Source: an uncultured Dorea sp. (GTDB lineage: Bacteria; Bacillota; Clostridia; Lachnospirales; Lachnospiraceae). Taken from it: a stretch of 64,000 bases of DNA. Under the pieces are notes generated by a model. That model ran no database searches. It had not been told where the DNA came from and saw only the letters and a program-made list of their open reading frames with translations. Where the stretch lies: the NCBI GenBank assembly GCA_948602995.1, contig CAPEBR010000015.1, forward strand, positions 1 through 64,000, in the 5' to 3' direction. This document shows positions 40,489 through 49,819 of this stretch, in pieces. The translations under genes were made by a program, and so were the position numbers. The number at the start of each line of letters is the position of its first letter. Position 1 is the stretch's first letter.

Positions 40489-42405
40489 TTAGTATTTGTC
40501 GTTGTTATTTACAAACGGTACGGTAGGAGCCGGCGTATAGGATGTCTTTTCTTCAGACACCGGGCTGCTGTCCGCAAGAGACAGGTCTACTTCTCCGACT
40601 GTGGAATAGATCGGCGAGGTGCTGTCAGTGTGGCTCTCCGAAGAAGATGCGGTGCTGCGGCTGAAATCCGTACTTGTGGCAGACACTACAGGCGCCGGGT
40701 CAGAGGACGGACTTGTAAAAGCTGAAGCCGACATCCCTTTCAAATGAAAACGGTTCACTAGATTCTTAAGCAGTGTAGACTGGCTGAAAAGCTCTTCGCT
40801 GGCAGCAGCGCTCTGCTGTGCGGTTGCGGAGTTCGTCTGGATAACAGAGGAGATCTGGTCGATTCCCAGAGTAACCTGCTGGAGTCCTTCTGCCTGCATG
40901 TCAGAGGCCTCTGTGATATGTGCCATGTTGCTCTCAATCTGCTGTGCACTTGTTACAACATTTAACAGGGACTTCTGTGTATCTGCTGCAATCTCATTTC
41001 CTTCAGCAACTGCGGTAAGGGAGTTGCTGATTAGTACAGTAGTATCCTTGGCAGCCTCTGCACTTCTTGAAGCCAGCGTTCTCACTTCATCAGCCACAAC
41101 TGCGAAGCCCTTGCCGGATTCACCTGCGCGTGCAGCCTCGACAGCCGCATTCAGTGCAAGAATATTAGTCTGGAATGCAATGTCCTCAATTGTCTTAATA
41201 ATCTTTTCGATCTCGCTTGAGCATTCGTTAATCTTAGTCATGGCAGTCATCATGGCTTCCATCTTGGAATTGCTGTTATTGACCTCTCCCGCAGTCTCAA
41301 GTATCAGGTTATTTACATCCCGTGAATTAGCAGCAGTCTGATTTACCTGCTCAGACAGAGTGCTTAATGTGGCAACTAATTCTTCTACAGAGCTTGCCTG
41401 CTCAGTTGCGCCCTGGCTTAATGCCTGCGCACCGCTTGATACCTGGTCTGAACCGCTTGATACCTGGTCGGCAGCTACATGAATCTGTCCGAGTGTATCG
41501 TTCAGGGAACGAATAATCTTGTTTCCTGAGTTCTTAATAGAAGCAAATTCCCCAAGATAATCCATATCCATCTCTACAGACAAATCGCCGTCTGCCAGTG
41601 AGTCCAGTCTGGAACAGATATGGGAGATGTATTCCGACAAAGTCTTTAACACAAAACGGAGATTCTCGGCGAGTACGCCGAGTTCATCCTTGGACTGGTA
41701 TGTAACCTCTGAGTGCATATCGCCTTTGGCCATTGCTACAACGGCATGTTCAATCTCCGCAATCGGATATGTGATCCCTCTGATAATGCTGATGGAGAGG
41801 AAGAGGGTTAGTATCACGCTGACAATTGCCAGTCCATAAAGGATATAGGTACAATATTTTTTTGTGGCAGATCCGCTGGTGTAATATTCATCAGCCTTTG
41901 TCTGTGCGCTTTCGATGATTTCCTGAAGTTTGCTCTGCATATTGGCAGATGCTTCGGCATATTCGCCGGTTGTCAGTTCAACTGCGCCTTCTAGATCGTT
42001 ATTCTCCAGACACTCGATCGTTTTAGACCGTGCTGTACTTGTGTCCTGTGCGGCAGCCTGCATGGACTGCAGAAGAGCTGCGTCTCCTTCATAACATTCC
42101 GCCAGGGAGTCAAGAGCATTGCCGAGCTGTGTGACTCCCTGATCGATCTCGGACAGACATGACTGGATCGTTGCGTCATCACCCGCGGCGCTGGCCCGGA
42201 ATACGGTCAGCTGGACCTGCCTTGTTGTGGACTGTGCCTGCAATGCATATTTTACCATCGGGTATGGAACCTTATAAAAGTTTTCCAGTCCGCCGAAGAC
42301 GCTCCTCAGTCCGATCGAAGACGCTATAATTGCAATAATATAAAAGAGTATCACAATGCTGAATGAAAAAAATAGCTTACTTCTTACTTTTAAATTTTTT
42401 AACAC
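40489..42405 (-). CDS. Methyl-accepting chemotaxis protein
   Basis: 638 aa; start GTG at 42405 behind GGGAGGG. Membrane segment 1 (about 12-32), an extracytoplasmic four-helix-type sensor (about 33-185), membrane segment 2 (YCTYILYGLAIVSVILTLFLSISIIR), HAMP domain (about 205-260) and the cytoplasmic signalling domain with the hairpin tip IAFQTNILALNAAVEAARAGESGKGFAVVADEVRTLASRSA. A Ser/Thr-rich, probably disordered tail follows (about 570-638) and lacks the NWETF-type CheR-docking pentapeptide. Ligand unknown. Convergent with the trmN6-like gene and divergent from the flagellar cluster; it is the only receptor gene in the window. Confidence 0.95.
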   Translation of the reverse strand: MLKNLKVRSKLFFSFSIVILFYIIAIIASSIGLRSVFGGLENFYKVPYPMVKYALQAQSTTRQVQLTVFRASAAGDDATIQSCLSEIDQGVTQLGNALDSLAECYEGDAALLQSMQAAAQDTSTARSKTIECLENNDLEGAVELTTGEYAEASANMQSKLQEIIESAQTKADEYYTSGSATKKYCTYILYGLAIVSVILTLFLSISIIRGITYPIAEIEHAVVAMAKGDMHSEVTYQSKDELGVLAENLRFVLKTLSEYISHICSRLDSLADGDLSVEMDMDYLGEFASIKNSGNKIIRSLNDTLGQIHVAADQVSSGSDQVSSGAQALSQGATEQASSVEELVATLSTLSEQVNQTAANSRDVNNLILETAGEVNNSNSKMEAMMTAMTKINECSSEIEKIIKTIEDIAFQTNILALNAAVEAARAGESGKGFAVVADEVRTLASRSAEAAKDTTVLISNSLTAVAEGNEIAADTQKSLLNVVTSAQQIESNMAHITEASDMQAEGLQQVTLGIDQISSVIQTNSATAQQSAAASEELFSQSTLLKNLVNRFHLKGMSASAFTSPSSDPAPVVSATSTDFSRSTASSSESHTDSTSPIYSTVGEVDLSLADSSPVSEEKTSYTPAPTVPFVNNNDKY

Positions 42406-42782
42406 TTTTTAATCCCTCCCAGTATAATATTGATGGAGGCGAAAAGTGTCTGTCACCTCCTGTGTACGTTTGGATTGTGGCGTACCCCATGTAAGCTATA
42501 TTTTATACCTCATTTTATAGATTGTAAATATATAGATGTCGAATTTTCAAAAAAATTTCAAAAAATTTCGAAAAGCTCTTTTCAACAGAAAAGAAAAATG
42601 GCATAATGATATATATTTGCATAATTTACACTTCTTGTACTATACATGCTATATATGATGTAAGTGTTAAAGGATTATGAAGCAACACATCCAGCCTGCT
42701 AAAATAAATAGCTGCTTTCAGCGAGGGGTGGATATTTGTACTGTAATAATAGAAGGAAATGAAAAGATAGGAGATGATGGCT
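42406..42782. other. Divergent control region between MCP and flagellar cluster
   Basis: AT-rich, 377 bases. On the minus strand the MCP leader can form a GGAGGTG.../CGCCTCC hairpin near 42435-42460 and a GTACG/CGTAC hairpin near 42464-42483. On the plus strand the ATCCAGCC-type hairpin (42689-42733) precedes the lytic transglycosylase gene. I found no clear sigma-28 type promoter (TAAA...CCGATA) and no recognisable cyclic-di-GMP riboswitch on either strand. Confidence 0.45.
42689..42733. repeat. ATCCAGCC-armed hairpin repeat, copy 2
   Basis: ATCCAGCC (42689-42696) pairs with GGGTGGAT (42726-42733; one wobble/mismatch) around a second GCTGAAAGC-like hairpin. Inverse orientation of the unit at 18373-18413. 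It lies in the 5' leader of the lytic transglycosylase gene. Confidence 0.55.
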
Positions 42783-43589
42783 ATGACAGGCAATTATGCA
42801 GTATATGAGAATTTGTATAATTATATGAATTATCTTCTGAACCCGGATCAGGGCATCTCGGGGGCAAGTACCACACATGGGGGCAGGACGGCCGGAAGTT
42901 CTGAGGTTAGTAAGACGTCCGGCGGCAAAAGCTTTGTGGATACATTCAAGAAAACGGCAGGAGTAACGGGCGTGCCTGAGAGTATGGATTCCATTTTTGA
43001 GGAAGCGGCGAAGCTTTACAATGTACCGGTGCAGCTTCTGAAGGCTGTGGGTAAGGCAGAGTCTGGCTTTAATGCCAATGCAGTGTCTGCTGTGGGAGCA
43101 CAGGGAGTGATGCAGCTTATGCCGGCAACTGCCCGCTATCTGGGAGTGGATAATCCGTTTGACGCCAGAAGCAATATTATGGGAGGAGCAAAATACATTG
43201 CGGAGAAGCTTAAGGAGTATGACGGCGATGTGGAGCTTGCCCTTGCGGCGTATAATGCAGGCAGCGGAAACGTGGCGAAGTATGGGGGCGTTCCGCCATT
43301 TACAGAGACGATTAATTACATAGACAGAATCATGGGATATATGGGTACAGATCTTTCGGCGGGCAGGACAGTGCAGACGGCTGGGGAACAGACAGGGATG
43401 TCTTATATGTCTGACAGTACAGAGAAGGGAACCGGCAAGATGAGCGTTTCAGATGCGATGTCACAGTATTATATGGCACAGATCCAGCTTAAGCTGCAGG
43501 AGCGGATGGATGACCTGGGACAGTCGCTTCAGGTTTCGGGCGACTATGAAAAGGAGCAGGAAGACGAAGAGAAGAGGTATTTTCTGTAA
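42783..43589 (+). CDS. Flagellar-cluster lytic transglycosylase
   Basis: 268 aa from ATG 42783, 9 bases behind AGGAG; the ATGs at 42774 and 42777 sit against that site. The SLT/goose-lysozyme-like domain spans about 70-190: IFEEAAKLYNVPVQLLKAVGKAESGFNANAVSAVGAQGVMQLMP with the catalytic Glu in AESGF, then LGVDNPFDARSNIMGGAKYI and LALAAYNAGSGNVAKYGGVPP. No signal peptide, so export may use the flagellar route. Stands just before flgB and likely opens the wall for the growing rod. The C-terminal ~60 residues are Gln/Met-rich and helical. Confidence 0.9.
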   Translation: MTGNYAVYENLYNYMNYLLNPDQGISGASTTHGGRTAGSSEVSKTSGGKSFVDTFKKTAGVTGVPESMDSIFEEAAKLYNVPVQLLKAVGKAESGFNANAVSAVGAQGVMQLMPATARYLGVDNPFDARSNIMGGAKYIAEKLKEYDGDVELALAAYNAGSGNVAKYGGVPPFTETINYIDRIMGYMGTDLSAGRTVQTAGEQTGMSYMSDSTEKGTGKMSVSDAMSQYYMAQIQLKLQERMDDLGQSLQVSGDYEKEQEDEEKRYFL

Positions 43590-43745
43590 CTCATAATTGT
43601 GAAATTCATGGAAATGATGAAAAACTATAGACTTTTTTTCCGGTTCGGTGTATGATAATGAATGGTACATTGTGTAAAAAAATGATGTATTCGGTAAAAA
43701 CACTTAAGAACTGCAAGTATATATAATAATAAGGATGTGACAGAC

Positions 43746-44123
43746 ATGATATTTGGAAATACGATTTCAATGGCACAGAAGTCTCTGGACTGCTTGTGGA
43801 AAAAGCAGGAGGCGCTTTCGGATAATCTGGCGAATATTGACACTCCGGGATACAAGAGAAAGCAGGTGAGCTTCGAAGAGGCTTTTAGAAAACGTCTGAT
43901 TGCTGCGGATGAGACGAAGAGCAGTGCGAAGATGAGAGAGGCCATAGAGGGAGCGGGGTATACGGTTTATACAAGAGATGACACGGCAAGAGTGGATGAG
44001 AATAATGTGAATGCGGATGTGGAAGAGACGGAGATGACCAGAACATGGCTTCATTATAATTACCTTCTGCAGTCAGTGACCAATGATATCAAGAGATATC
44101 AGTCGGCAATTAAAGGACAGTAG
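43746..44123 (+). CDS. flgB: Flagellar proximal rod protein FlgB
   Basis: 125 aa from ATG 43746 (AAGGA at 43731-43735). N-terminal SMAQKSLDCLWKKQEALSDNLANIDTPGYKRKQVSFEEAF carries the rod-protein motif LxxNxANxxTPGYKR; the C-terminal helix MTRTWLHYNYLLQSVTNDIKRYQSAIKG packs with it in the coiled rod. Exported by the flagellar type III apparatus. Usually flgC follows directly; here fliE is next and flgC is found at 57048. An AT-rich box (TATATAATAAT near 43720) may hold the operon's -10 element. Confidence 0.93.
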   Translation: MIFGNTISMAQKSLDCLWKKQEALSDNLANIDTPGYKRKQVSFEEAFRKRLIAADETKSSAKMREAIEGAGYTVYTRDDTARVDENNVNADVEETEMTRTWLHYNYLLQSVTNDIKRYQSAIKGQ

Positions 44124-44144
44124 AGAAAGGATTGATACATAATT

Positions 44145-44477
44145 ATGGAAGAGAAGTTCATTACACCCATTGAGCCTATGAGCTTTACCGCGATTCAGCC
44201 GATCACCTTAAACGGAGACGCACAGAAGAGCGCCCAGGTTAAGGGACAGGAAGGGATATCCACATTCAAGGGAATATTTGAAGAGGCGATCGGAAACGTG
44301 AGGACAACAGAGGATACCTTAGTTAAGGAACAGTACCGTCTGGCGACGGGACAGATAGAAGATCCGCATACGGTTATGATTGCATCTAATCAGGCGCAGC
44401 TTGCGGCAGATTTGCTGATAGCTCTCAGATCACAGGCGCTGCAATCTTATAATGAGATTATGCGTATCAGTTCATAA
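44145..44477 (+). CDS. fliE: Flagellar hook-basal body protein FliE
   Basis: 110 aa; ATG behind AAAGGA. The C-terminal two thirds match FliE: TFKGIFEEAIGNVRTTEDTLVKEQYRLATGQIEDPHTVMIASNQAQLAADLLIALRSQALQSYNEIMRIS. FliE links the MS ring to the rod and is the first exported rod part. The N-terminal 35 residues are a variable extended stretch. Complete, 21 bases after flgB. Confidence 0.93.
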   Translation: MEEKFITPIEPMSFTAIQPITLNGDAQKSAQVKGQEGISTFKGIFEEAIGNVRTTEDTLVKEQYRLATGQIEDPHTVMIASNQAQLAADLLIALRSQALQSYNEIMRISS

Positions 44478-44564
44478 GAGGACTTATGAACTGATATTTC
44501 TTCGCCTTTGGGCGGAAGTTATTGCGGCACAAAAAACCAAAAAGAGATAAGAGAGTTTTGAATA

Positions 44565-46208
44565 ATGAAAGAGAGAATCGATCAATTAAAAGAATTAGTT
44601 GAAAAACTAAACAGCAGGACTAAGAAGATAATCATTATCGGCGTAGCAGCATTGATCGTCGGAGCTGTCATCATAGCGCTTATTTTAAACAATCAGCCTT
44701 ACGAGACTCTTTTTACCGGGCTTGGACAGGAGGAGGCACAGCAGATTACCCAGAAGCTGCAGGAGGACGGCGTTGACTTTAAGTATGATGGCAACTCGGA
44801 GATTCTGGTGAAGAAGGATGTGCTGGACCAGACGAAGGCGGCGCTTGTTCAGGAAGGCTATCCGAAGAACGGATTTACATATGACACCTTCATAGAAAAT
44901 GCGGGCATGATGACTACGGATTCTGACAAGAATACGTATAAACTGTATCAGCTGCAGGATCGTATCGGAGCTACGGTCAGATGCTTTGAGGGCGTAAAGG
45001 ATGCAAAAGTAACAATCGCCCTGGGCGAAGAGAGCAAATACGTACTGAGTGATGACGAGGGAGAAGGTCCCAGCGCCTCGGTATTTGTGACTATGGAGGG
45101 AGGCGGTTCTCCGACAGCTGAACAGGTGGCAGGTATACAGAGACTTGTTGCAAAGAGCGTTGCGGGAATGGAGCTTACTGAGGTAGTCGTTCTGGATGGA
45201 GAGGGAAATGACGTGTCTGTTGACGCGGACGGGAACAGTTCATCCGTGAATGGTTCAGATGTTGAGGAGATTGCCAGGGTAATTGAACGTCAGATTTCCA
45301 ATAATGTGGTGAAGGTGCTTGGACCCATCTACGGGCGGGACAATGTAAAGGTATCCGCACGGGCAAAGATTAATATGGAGAATCTGGTACGCGAAACCAT
45401 TACCTACAATACTCCGGAGAAGATAGACGAAGAGGATAAGACGGGAATTGTCAGCAAGGAGGATCTCTATACCGAACGTGCCGGAGGCGGAAACACAGCC
45501 GGAGGCGTTGCGGGAACAGAGACAAACGCGGACACGGCAGAATATAATACGGACAGTAATAATAACAATACAGGTGCATCCAGCGAAAGTGTTTCCAGAG
45601 AATATCTGGTGAATCAGATTAAGGAACAGGGGCAGGTGTCGCCGGGAGCGCTGGATGACCTTACTGTATCCGTTGCGATTAACGGAGAAGGGTACGGGAG
45701 CCTGAGAGAGAGTCAGCTTCTTGCCCTTGTGGGAAATGCGGCAGGTATTGCAGCGGCGGACCAGCGGGAGAAGATTACGGTTGTAAGTGCACCGTTCAGC
45801 GAAGGCTCTGATGATGAGGAGGAGACAAAGAACGGCTTTGTAAGATTCATCGAATCCGTTCCGCTCTGGGTATTCATTGTAGTGGCAGTTCTCCTTGTGC
45901 TTTTGCTTGCACTTCTTATCTTCCTGCTTATAAGACGCAGGCGCAGGGCAGAGGAGGAAGCGGAAGAGCTTGCGGCAGCGGAAGAGGCTGCGATGGAAGA
46001 AGGCGCTGTGGAAGGACTCCTGGGAGATCTGGATACCGGAGAAGAGGAAGTCTTCGATCTCAACAAGGAGCTGCAGGAGATCAAGAACGACAGAGGCATG
46101 GAACTGAAGAGAAGCGTCCGCGAATTTGCAGAGCAGAATCCGGAGATAGCTGCACAGTTGCTGAAAAACTGGCTGAATGGAGGCGGTGGAGATGGAAGCG
46201 GAGAATAA
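44565..46208 (+). CDS. fliF: Flagellar MS-ring protein FliF
   Basis: 547 aa. N-terminal membrane helix (about 21-43, KIIIIGVAALIVGAVIIALIL), RBM1/RBM2 ring-building domains (YETLFTGLGQEEAQQITQKLQEDGVDFKY, AKVTIALGEESK, SVFVTMEGGG) and RBM3 around VKVSARAKINMENLVRET, a Asn/Thr-rich loop (residues about 310-345), the second membrane helix (SVPLWVFIVVAVLLVLLLALLIFLLI) and an acidic cytoplasmic tail ending AAQLLKNWLNGG, the FliG-binding peptide. Forms the base of the motor in the cytoplasmic membrane. Its end overlaps the start of fliG. Confidence 0.96.
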   Translation: MKERIDQLKELVEKLNSRTKKIIIIGVAALIVGAVIIALILNNQPYETLFTGLGQEEAQQITQKLQEDGVDFKYDGNSEILVKKDVLDQTKAALVQEGYPKNGFTYDTFIENAGMMTTDSDKNTYKLYQLQDRIGATVRCFEGVKDAKVTIALGEESKYVLSDDEGEGPSASVFVTMEGGGSPTAEQVAGIQRLVAKSVAGMELTEVVVLDGEGNDVSVDADGNSSSVNGSDVEEIARVIERQISNNVVKVLGPIYGRDNVKVSARAKINMENLVRETITYNTPEKIDEEDKTGIVSKEDLYTERAGGGNTAGGVAGTETNADTAEYNTDSNNNNTGASSESVSREYLVNQIKEQGQVSPGALDDLTVSVAINGEGYGSLRESQLLALVGNAAGIAAADQREKITVVSAPFSEGSDDEEETKNGFVRFIESVPLWVFIVVAVLLVLLLALLIFLLIRRRRRAEEEAEELAAAEEAAMEEGAVEGLLGDLDTGEEEVFDLNKELQEIKNDRGMELKRSVREFAEQNPEIAAQLLKNWLNGGGGDGSGE

Positions 46209-47205
46209 ACTTTCACCCGAGCAGAGAGCGGCGGCAGTCATTGTTTCGCTTGGAGCTGATAAAGCGTCTAAGATTTATAAGCATCTGAGTGAGAGTGACA
46301 TTGAAAAATTAACAATTGAAGTAGCGAAGCTGGGACATATTACTCCGGAACAGATGGAGGCTGTCCTGGATGAATTCTATAAGACTTGTCTGACGCAGAA
46401 GGTTGTGACAGACGGCGGCATGGAGTATGCGCGTGCCGTACTTGAAAAGGCATTTGGTGAGAGTACAGCGCAGACACTTCTTGAGAAGCTGTCCAAATCC
46501 ATGAAGGTACGTCCGTTTGAATTTGTCAGAAAGAGTAATGTGAAGAATCTGATCTCTTTCCTACAGCACGAAAGAGCACAGACAATTGCCCTGGTATTAT
46601 CTTATGCAGATGCAGATCAGGCATCTGCAGTGATCAGTGAGCTTCCGAAGGATAAGCGGATCAGGGTAGTAGAGGCAATCGCAAGGATGGAGAGTGCATC
46701 TCCTGATGCGATCAGGGTAGTGGAGACCTCTCTTAAGAAAAGATTCGAATCAATTCTTACAACACAAGACTTTACGAAGATTGGCGGTATCGACTACATA
46801 GCAGATGTTATGAATCATATGGATAGAACCAATGAGAAGTACATCTTCGATGAGCTCGGTAAAGAGAACGAAGAGCTTGCAGAAAACATCCGCAAGAAGA
46901 TGTTTGTATTCGAGGATATCGTCTCTATGGACAACAGATCTATTCAGAGATTTATCCGTGAATGTGATGTTAAGGATATTGTATACGCACTTAAGGGATC
47001 TGATGATAACATCAAAGAGCTTATCTTCGCGAATGTATCCAGTCGTATGGCTGAGAGTATTGAGTCCGATCTTGAGGTTACGGTTAACGTACGTCTGAGA
47101 GATGTTGAAGAGGCTCAGAGCCGCATCGTAGGCGTAATCAGACGGCTTGAGGAAGCAGGAGAACTGATCATAGTTAAGAGCGGAAAGGATGAAATCATTG
47201 CCTAG
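46192..47205 (+). CDS. fliG: Flagellar motor switch protein FliG
   Basis: 337 aa from ATG 46192, 8 bases behind GGAGG; ATG 46177 is in frame but lies on that site. N-domain LSPEQRAAAVIVSLGADKASKIYKHLSESDIE, middle domain with KVRPFEFVRKSNVKNLISFLQHERAQTIALVLSYA (the EHPQT-type motif, here ERAQT) and C-domain with the torque helix FDELGKENEELAENIRKKMFVFEDIVSMDNRSIQRFIRE, where charged residues face MotA. Part of the C-ring. Overlaps fliF by 17 bases and fliH by 17. Confidence 0.96.
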   Translation: MEAENKLSPEQRAAAVIVSLGADKASKIYKHLSESDIEKLTIEVAKLGHITPEQMEAVLDEFYKTCLTQKVVTDGGMEYARAVLEKAFGESTAQTLLEKLSKSMKVRPFEFVRKSNVKNLISFLQHERAQTIALVLSYADADQASAVISELPKDKRIRVVEAIARMESASPDAIRVVETSLKKRFESILTTQDFTKIGGIDYIADVMNHMDRTNEKYIFDELGKENEELAENIRKKMFVFEDIVSMDNRSIQRFIRECDVKDIVYALKGSDDNIKELIFANVSSRMAESIESDLEVTVNVRLRDVEEAQSRIVGVIRRLEEAGELIIVKSGKDEIIA

Positions 47206-47974
47206 GATTGTGAAGGGTCCGGCGAAGGAGAAGGAGGATATCAAACCCTTTGACTTCTTCGCGGGATTTATGCTGAATGAAGATGCAGGGGCAGAAGCGC
47301 CGGACGAAGAGCCTGAAGAGTCCGGCGGGGAAGAAGAGGAAGAAGAACGGATCAGGGATGAGGTTACGGCTGCTGAGAACGAGATACTGGAAGAGGCAAG
47401 AAAAAAGGCGGCCCAGATCATATCAGAGGCACGCGAACAGGCGAACCTGCTCCGTGAAAAGGGTTATAATGAAGGAAAAGAATCAGGACATGACGACGGT
47501 CTCAGAGAGGCGTATGAGGAGCAGAGAAGGCTTCTTGACCAGGAGCTTGCAAAGCTCAGGGCAGACATTACAGAGGTTATTAATGATGTGTCCGTTGAGA
47601 AGACGAAGCTTTTGGAGCAGTATATAGATGACCTGAAGAGGATATCCCTGGCGGTGGCGGAAAAGATTGTACAGACCAGTCTGAGATCCAGTGGAGATAT
47701 TGTGAAACGGATGATTCTTGCAGCCACAGATAAGATCAGAAAAAAGCAGTGGGCGAAAATATATGTAACAAAAGCGGACACAGGCGTATCCATGGAGGTG
47801 GATACGGAGTTTCTGGAGGCAATGTCAAAGCTGTCTGATAATATTAAGATTATCACGATGGATAACGGGGAGGACGGAACCTGCATTATTGAACTCCCGG
47901 ATGAGATTATTGACGCCAGTGTCGGCACACAGTTAGAGAACATCAAGGATATATTGAATAATGTAAGATCATAG
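47189..47974 (+). CDS. fliH: Flagellar export ATPase regulator FliH
   Basis: 261 aa from ATG 47189 inside the end of fliG; GTG 47210 is a possible later start. Acidic N-terminus (EEEEEERIRDEVTAAENEILEEARKKAAQ), a long coiled coil with a Gly-x-x-x-Gly-like stretch (EKGYNEGKESGHDDGLREAYEEQR) and a C-terminal FliH/YscL domain (LAVAEKIVQTSLRSSGDIVKRMILAATDKI). Binds FliI and links it to the C-ring and export gate. Typical size, complete; fliI starts 16 bases later. Confidence 0.9.
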   Translation: MKSLPRIVKGPAKEKEDIKPFDFFAGFMLNEDAGAEAPDEEPEESGGEEEEEERIRDEVTAAENEILEEARKKAAQIISEAREQANLLREKGYNEGKESGHDDGLREAYEEQRRLLDQELAKLRADITEVINDVSVEKTKLLEQYIDDLKRISLAVAEKIVQTSLRSSGDIVKRMILAATDKIRKKQWAKIYVTKADTGVSMEVDTEFLEAMSKLSDNIKIITMDNGEDGTCIIELPDEIIDASVGTQLENIKDILNNVRS

Positions 47975-47990
47975 TAACGAGGTGGGGAGT

Positions 47991-49292
47991 ATGTTTTCAA
48001 AGCTGCCTGAATTAATTCAGAAGTCAGAGACAGTAAGTTACATAGGGAAAATTGAGAATGTCGTCGGCATGGCTATGGAATCCTCTGGGAACCGTGCCAG
48101 TATAGGCGATATTGCCATGATCTATAATGAGGAGAAGCACCGGCAGATTCCGGTGGAGGTAGTAGGTTTTCGCGGAGACCGGATGCAGCTCATGGCATAT
48201 GAAAATATCAGCGGCGTTGCGGCGGGAAGCTTCGTGAGAAATACAAAGCGGCGTCTGAAGATACCAGTAGGAGAGTTTCTCCGGGGGCGTATCATAGATG
48301 CCACAGGTAACCCCATGGATGATCTGGGACCGTTTCCGTCCCCAAGATATTATTATGTAGAGAACACATATATTAATCCGTTAAAGCGTCCCCCGATTAC
48401 AGATACACTGGAATTCGGGGTGAAAGCGATTGACGGGCTTAATACAATTGGAAAAGGACAGCGTATTGGAATCTTTGCAGGAAGTGGTGTTGGAAAGAGC
48501 ACGCTGCTTGGAATGATTGCCAAGAATGTAAAGGCGGATATTAATGTCATTGCTCTTGTAGGAGAGCGTGGACGTGAGGTTCTGGAATTTGTCCAGAAGG
48601 ATCTGGGACCTGAGGGCCTGAAAAGGAGCGTACTTGTGGTGGCAACATCTGATCAGCCTGCAATGCTGAGGATGAAATGTCCGCTTGTTGCAACCACAAT
48701 TGCGGAATATTTTAAAGATCAGGGTAAGGACGTCCTTCTTATGATGGATTCACTCACAAGGTTTGCAATGGCGCAGCGTGAAATCGGGCTTGCAACGGGA
48801 GAGCCGCCTGTTGCAAGAGGATATACGCCATCTATATATGCTGAGTTTCCGAAACTTCTGGAGCGGAGTGGGAATTTTGAAAAGGGTTCCATTACCGGCG
48901 TCTACACGGTACTGGTAGAGGGAGATGATACGAATGAGCCGATTGCAGATACTGTCCGCGGTATCTTGGATGGTCATATTGTACTAACCAGAAAGCTTGC
49001 GAATGAAAATCATTTTCCGGCAATTGATGTAAATGCCAGTATTTCCCGTCTGATGACAAACATTGTGTCAGATGAGCATAAGGCTGCCGCCGCAAAGATG
49101 AGGGATATCTTAAGCATATATTCAAAGAACGAAGATCTGATATCGATTGGTGCATATAAATCAGGAACGAATCCAAGACTGGACGGAGCCATATCCAAGA
49201 TTGACCAGGTCAATGAATTCCTGATGCAGAAGATAGATGAAAGCTATTCTTATGAAGAATCTCTAGAGATTATGAAGAGGATACTGCGATGA
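47991..49292 (+). CDS. fliI: Flagellum-specific ATPase FliI
   Basis: 433 aa from ATG 47991 (GGTGGGGAG upstream); GTG 47982 is also in frame. F1-ATPase-like export ATPase: Walker A GIFAGSGVGKSTLLGMIA (residues about 161-178), Walker B DVLLMMDSLTRFAMAQREI (about 246-264), the ERSGNF and GDDTNEPIADTVRGILDGHIVLTRKLA stretches typical for T3SS ATPases. Energises unloading of export substrates at the gate. Its TGA overlaps the fliJ ATG (ATGA), so the two are translationally coupled. Confidence 0.96.
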   Translation: MFSKLPELIQKSETVSYIGKIENVVGMAMESSGNRASIGDIAMIYNEEKHRQIPVEVVGFRGDRMQLMAYENISGVAAGSFVRNTKRRLKIPVGEFLRGRIIDATGNPMDDLGPFPSPRYYYVENTYINPLKRPPITDTLEFGVKAIDGLNTIGKGQRIGIFAGSGVGKSTLLGMIAKNVKADINVIALVGERGREVLEFVQKDLGPEGLKRSVLVVATSDQPAMLRMKCPLVATTIAEYFKDQGKDVLLMMDSLTRFAMAQREIGLATGEPPVARGYTPSIYAEFPKLLERSGNFEKGSITGVYTVLVEGDDTNEPIADTVRGILDGHIVLTRKLANENHFPAIDVNASISRLMTNIVSDEHKAAAAKMRDILSIYSKNEDLISIGAYKSGTNPRLDGAISKIDQVNEFLMQKIDESYSYEESLEIMKRILR

Positions 49293-49741
49293 AGAAATTC
49301 TTTTTTCCGCTTGACAAGGTGCTTGATTATAAAGAACAGGTGCTGGACGGACTCAAGGCAGAGCATGCAAGAATATTGATGAAGGTAAGGGAATGCGAGC
49401 GGGCTATTGAGGAGCTGGAACAGCTTCACCGGGACTGCACGGCTGAGTTCAGAAAGAATAAATTAAATGGTATAAAAATCAGCGAGATACATACATATGA
49501 AAATTATCTGGAGGCCCTGGGAGTCAAGATCAGGATTAAGCAGGATCAGCTTGAAAAGCTGAAGCTTAGAGAGGAAGCCAAGAGAAATGAAGTGGTAGAG
49601 GCAAAGAAGGAGACTTCTACTCTGGATAAGTTAAAAGAAAAAAAGAGAGAAGAATACGATAAAGAAGTCCAAAAAGAAGAGGAAAGATTTATCGAGGAGT
49701 TTGTAACCACAAAAAGCGCCATGGTAAGGCTTGGCATGTAG
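49289..49741 (+). CDS. fliJ: Flagellar export chaperone FliJ
   Basis: 150 aa, starting within the last codons of fliI. Starts MKKFFFPLDKVLDYKEQVLDGLKAEHARI, the FliJ N-terminal pattern, and continues as one long charged coiled coil (Lys/Glu-rich, ELEQLHRDCTAEFRKNKL, KQDQLEKLKLREEAKRN). FliJ enters the FliI hexamer and cycles chaperones. Little sequence signature beyond the coiled coil; position between fliI and fliK supports the call. Confidence 0.85.
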   Translation: MKKFFFPLDKVLDYKEQVLDGLKAEHARILMKVRECERAIEELEQLHRDCTAEFRKNKLNGIKISEIHTYENYLEALGVKIRIKQDQLEKLKLREEAKRNEVVEAKKETSTLDKLKEKKREEYDKEVQKEEERFIEEFVTTKSAMVRLGM

Positions 49742-49819
49742 GAGAAAGCAGTACCGGCAATGGGTAATACTGCGAGAGCAGATTACTATACAATCATGAA
49801 AGGAAAGGAGGAGATCAAG

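Noticed and set aside
42406..42782. Cyclic-di-GMP riboswitch or sigma-28 promoter upstream of the MCP and flagellar genes
   Set aside because: I looked for the conserved riboswitch core and for TAAA/CCGATA boxes on both strands and found neither.
45255..46241. 328-codon frame on the minus strand opposite fliF
   Set aside because: Antisense shadow of fliF, Cys/Leu-rich composition without domain features.
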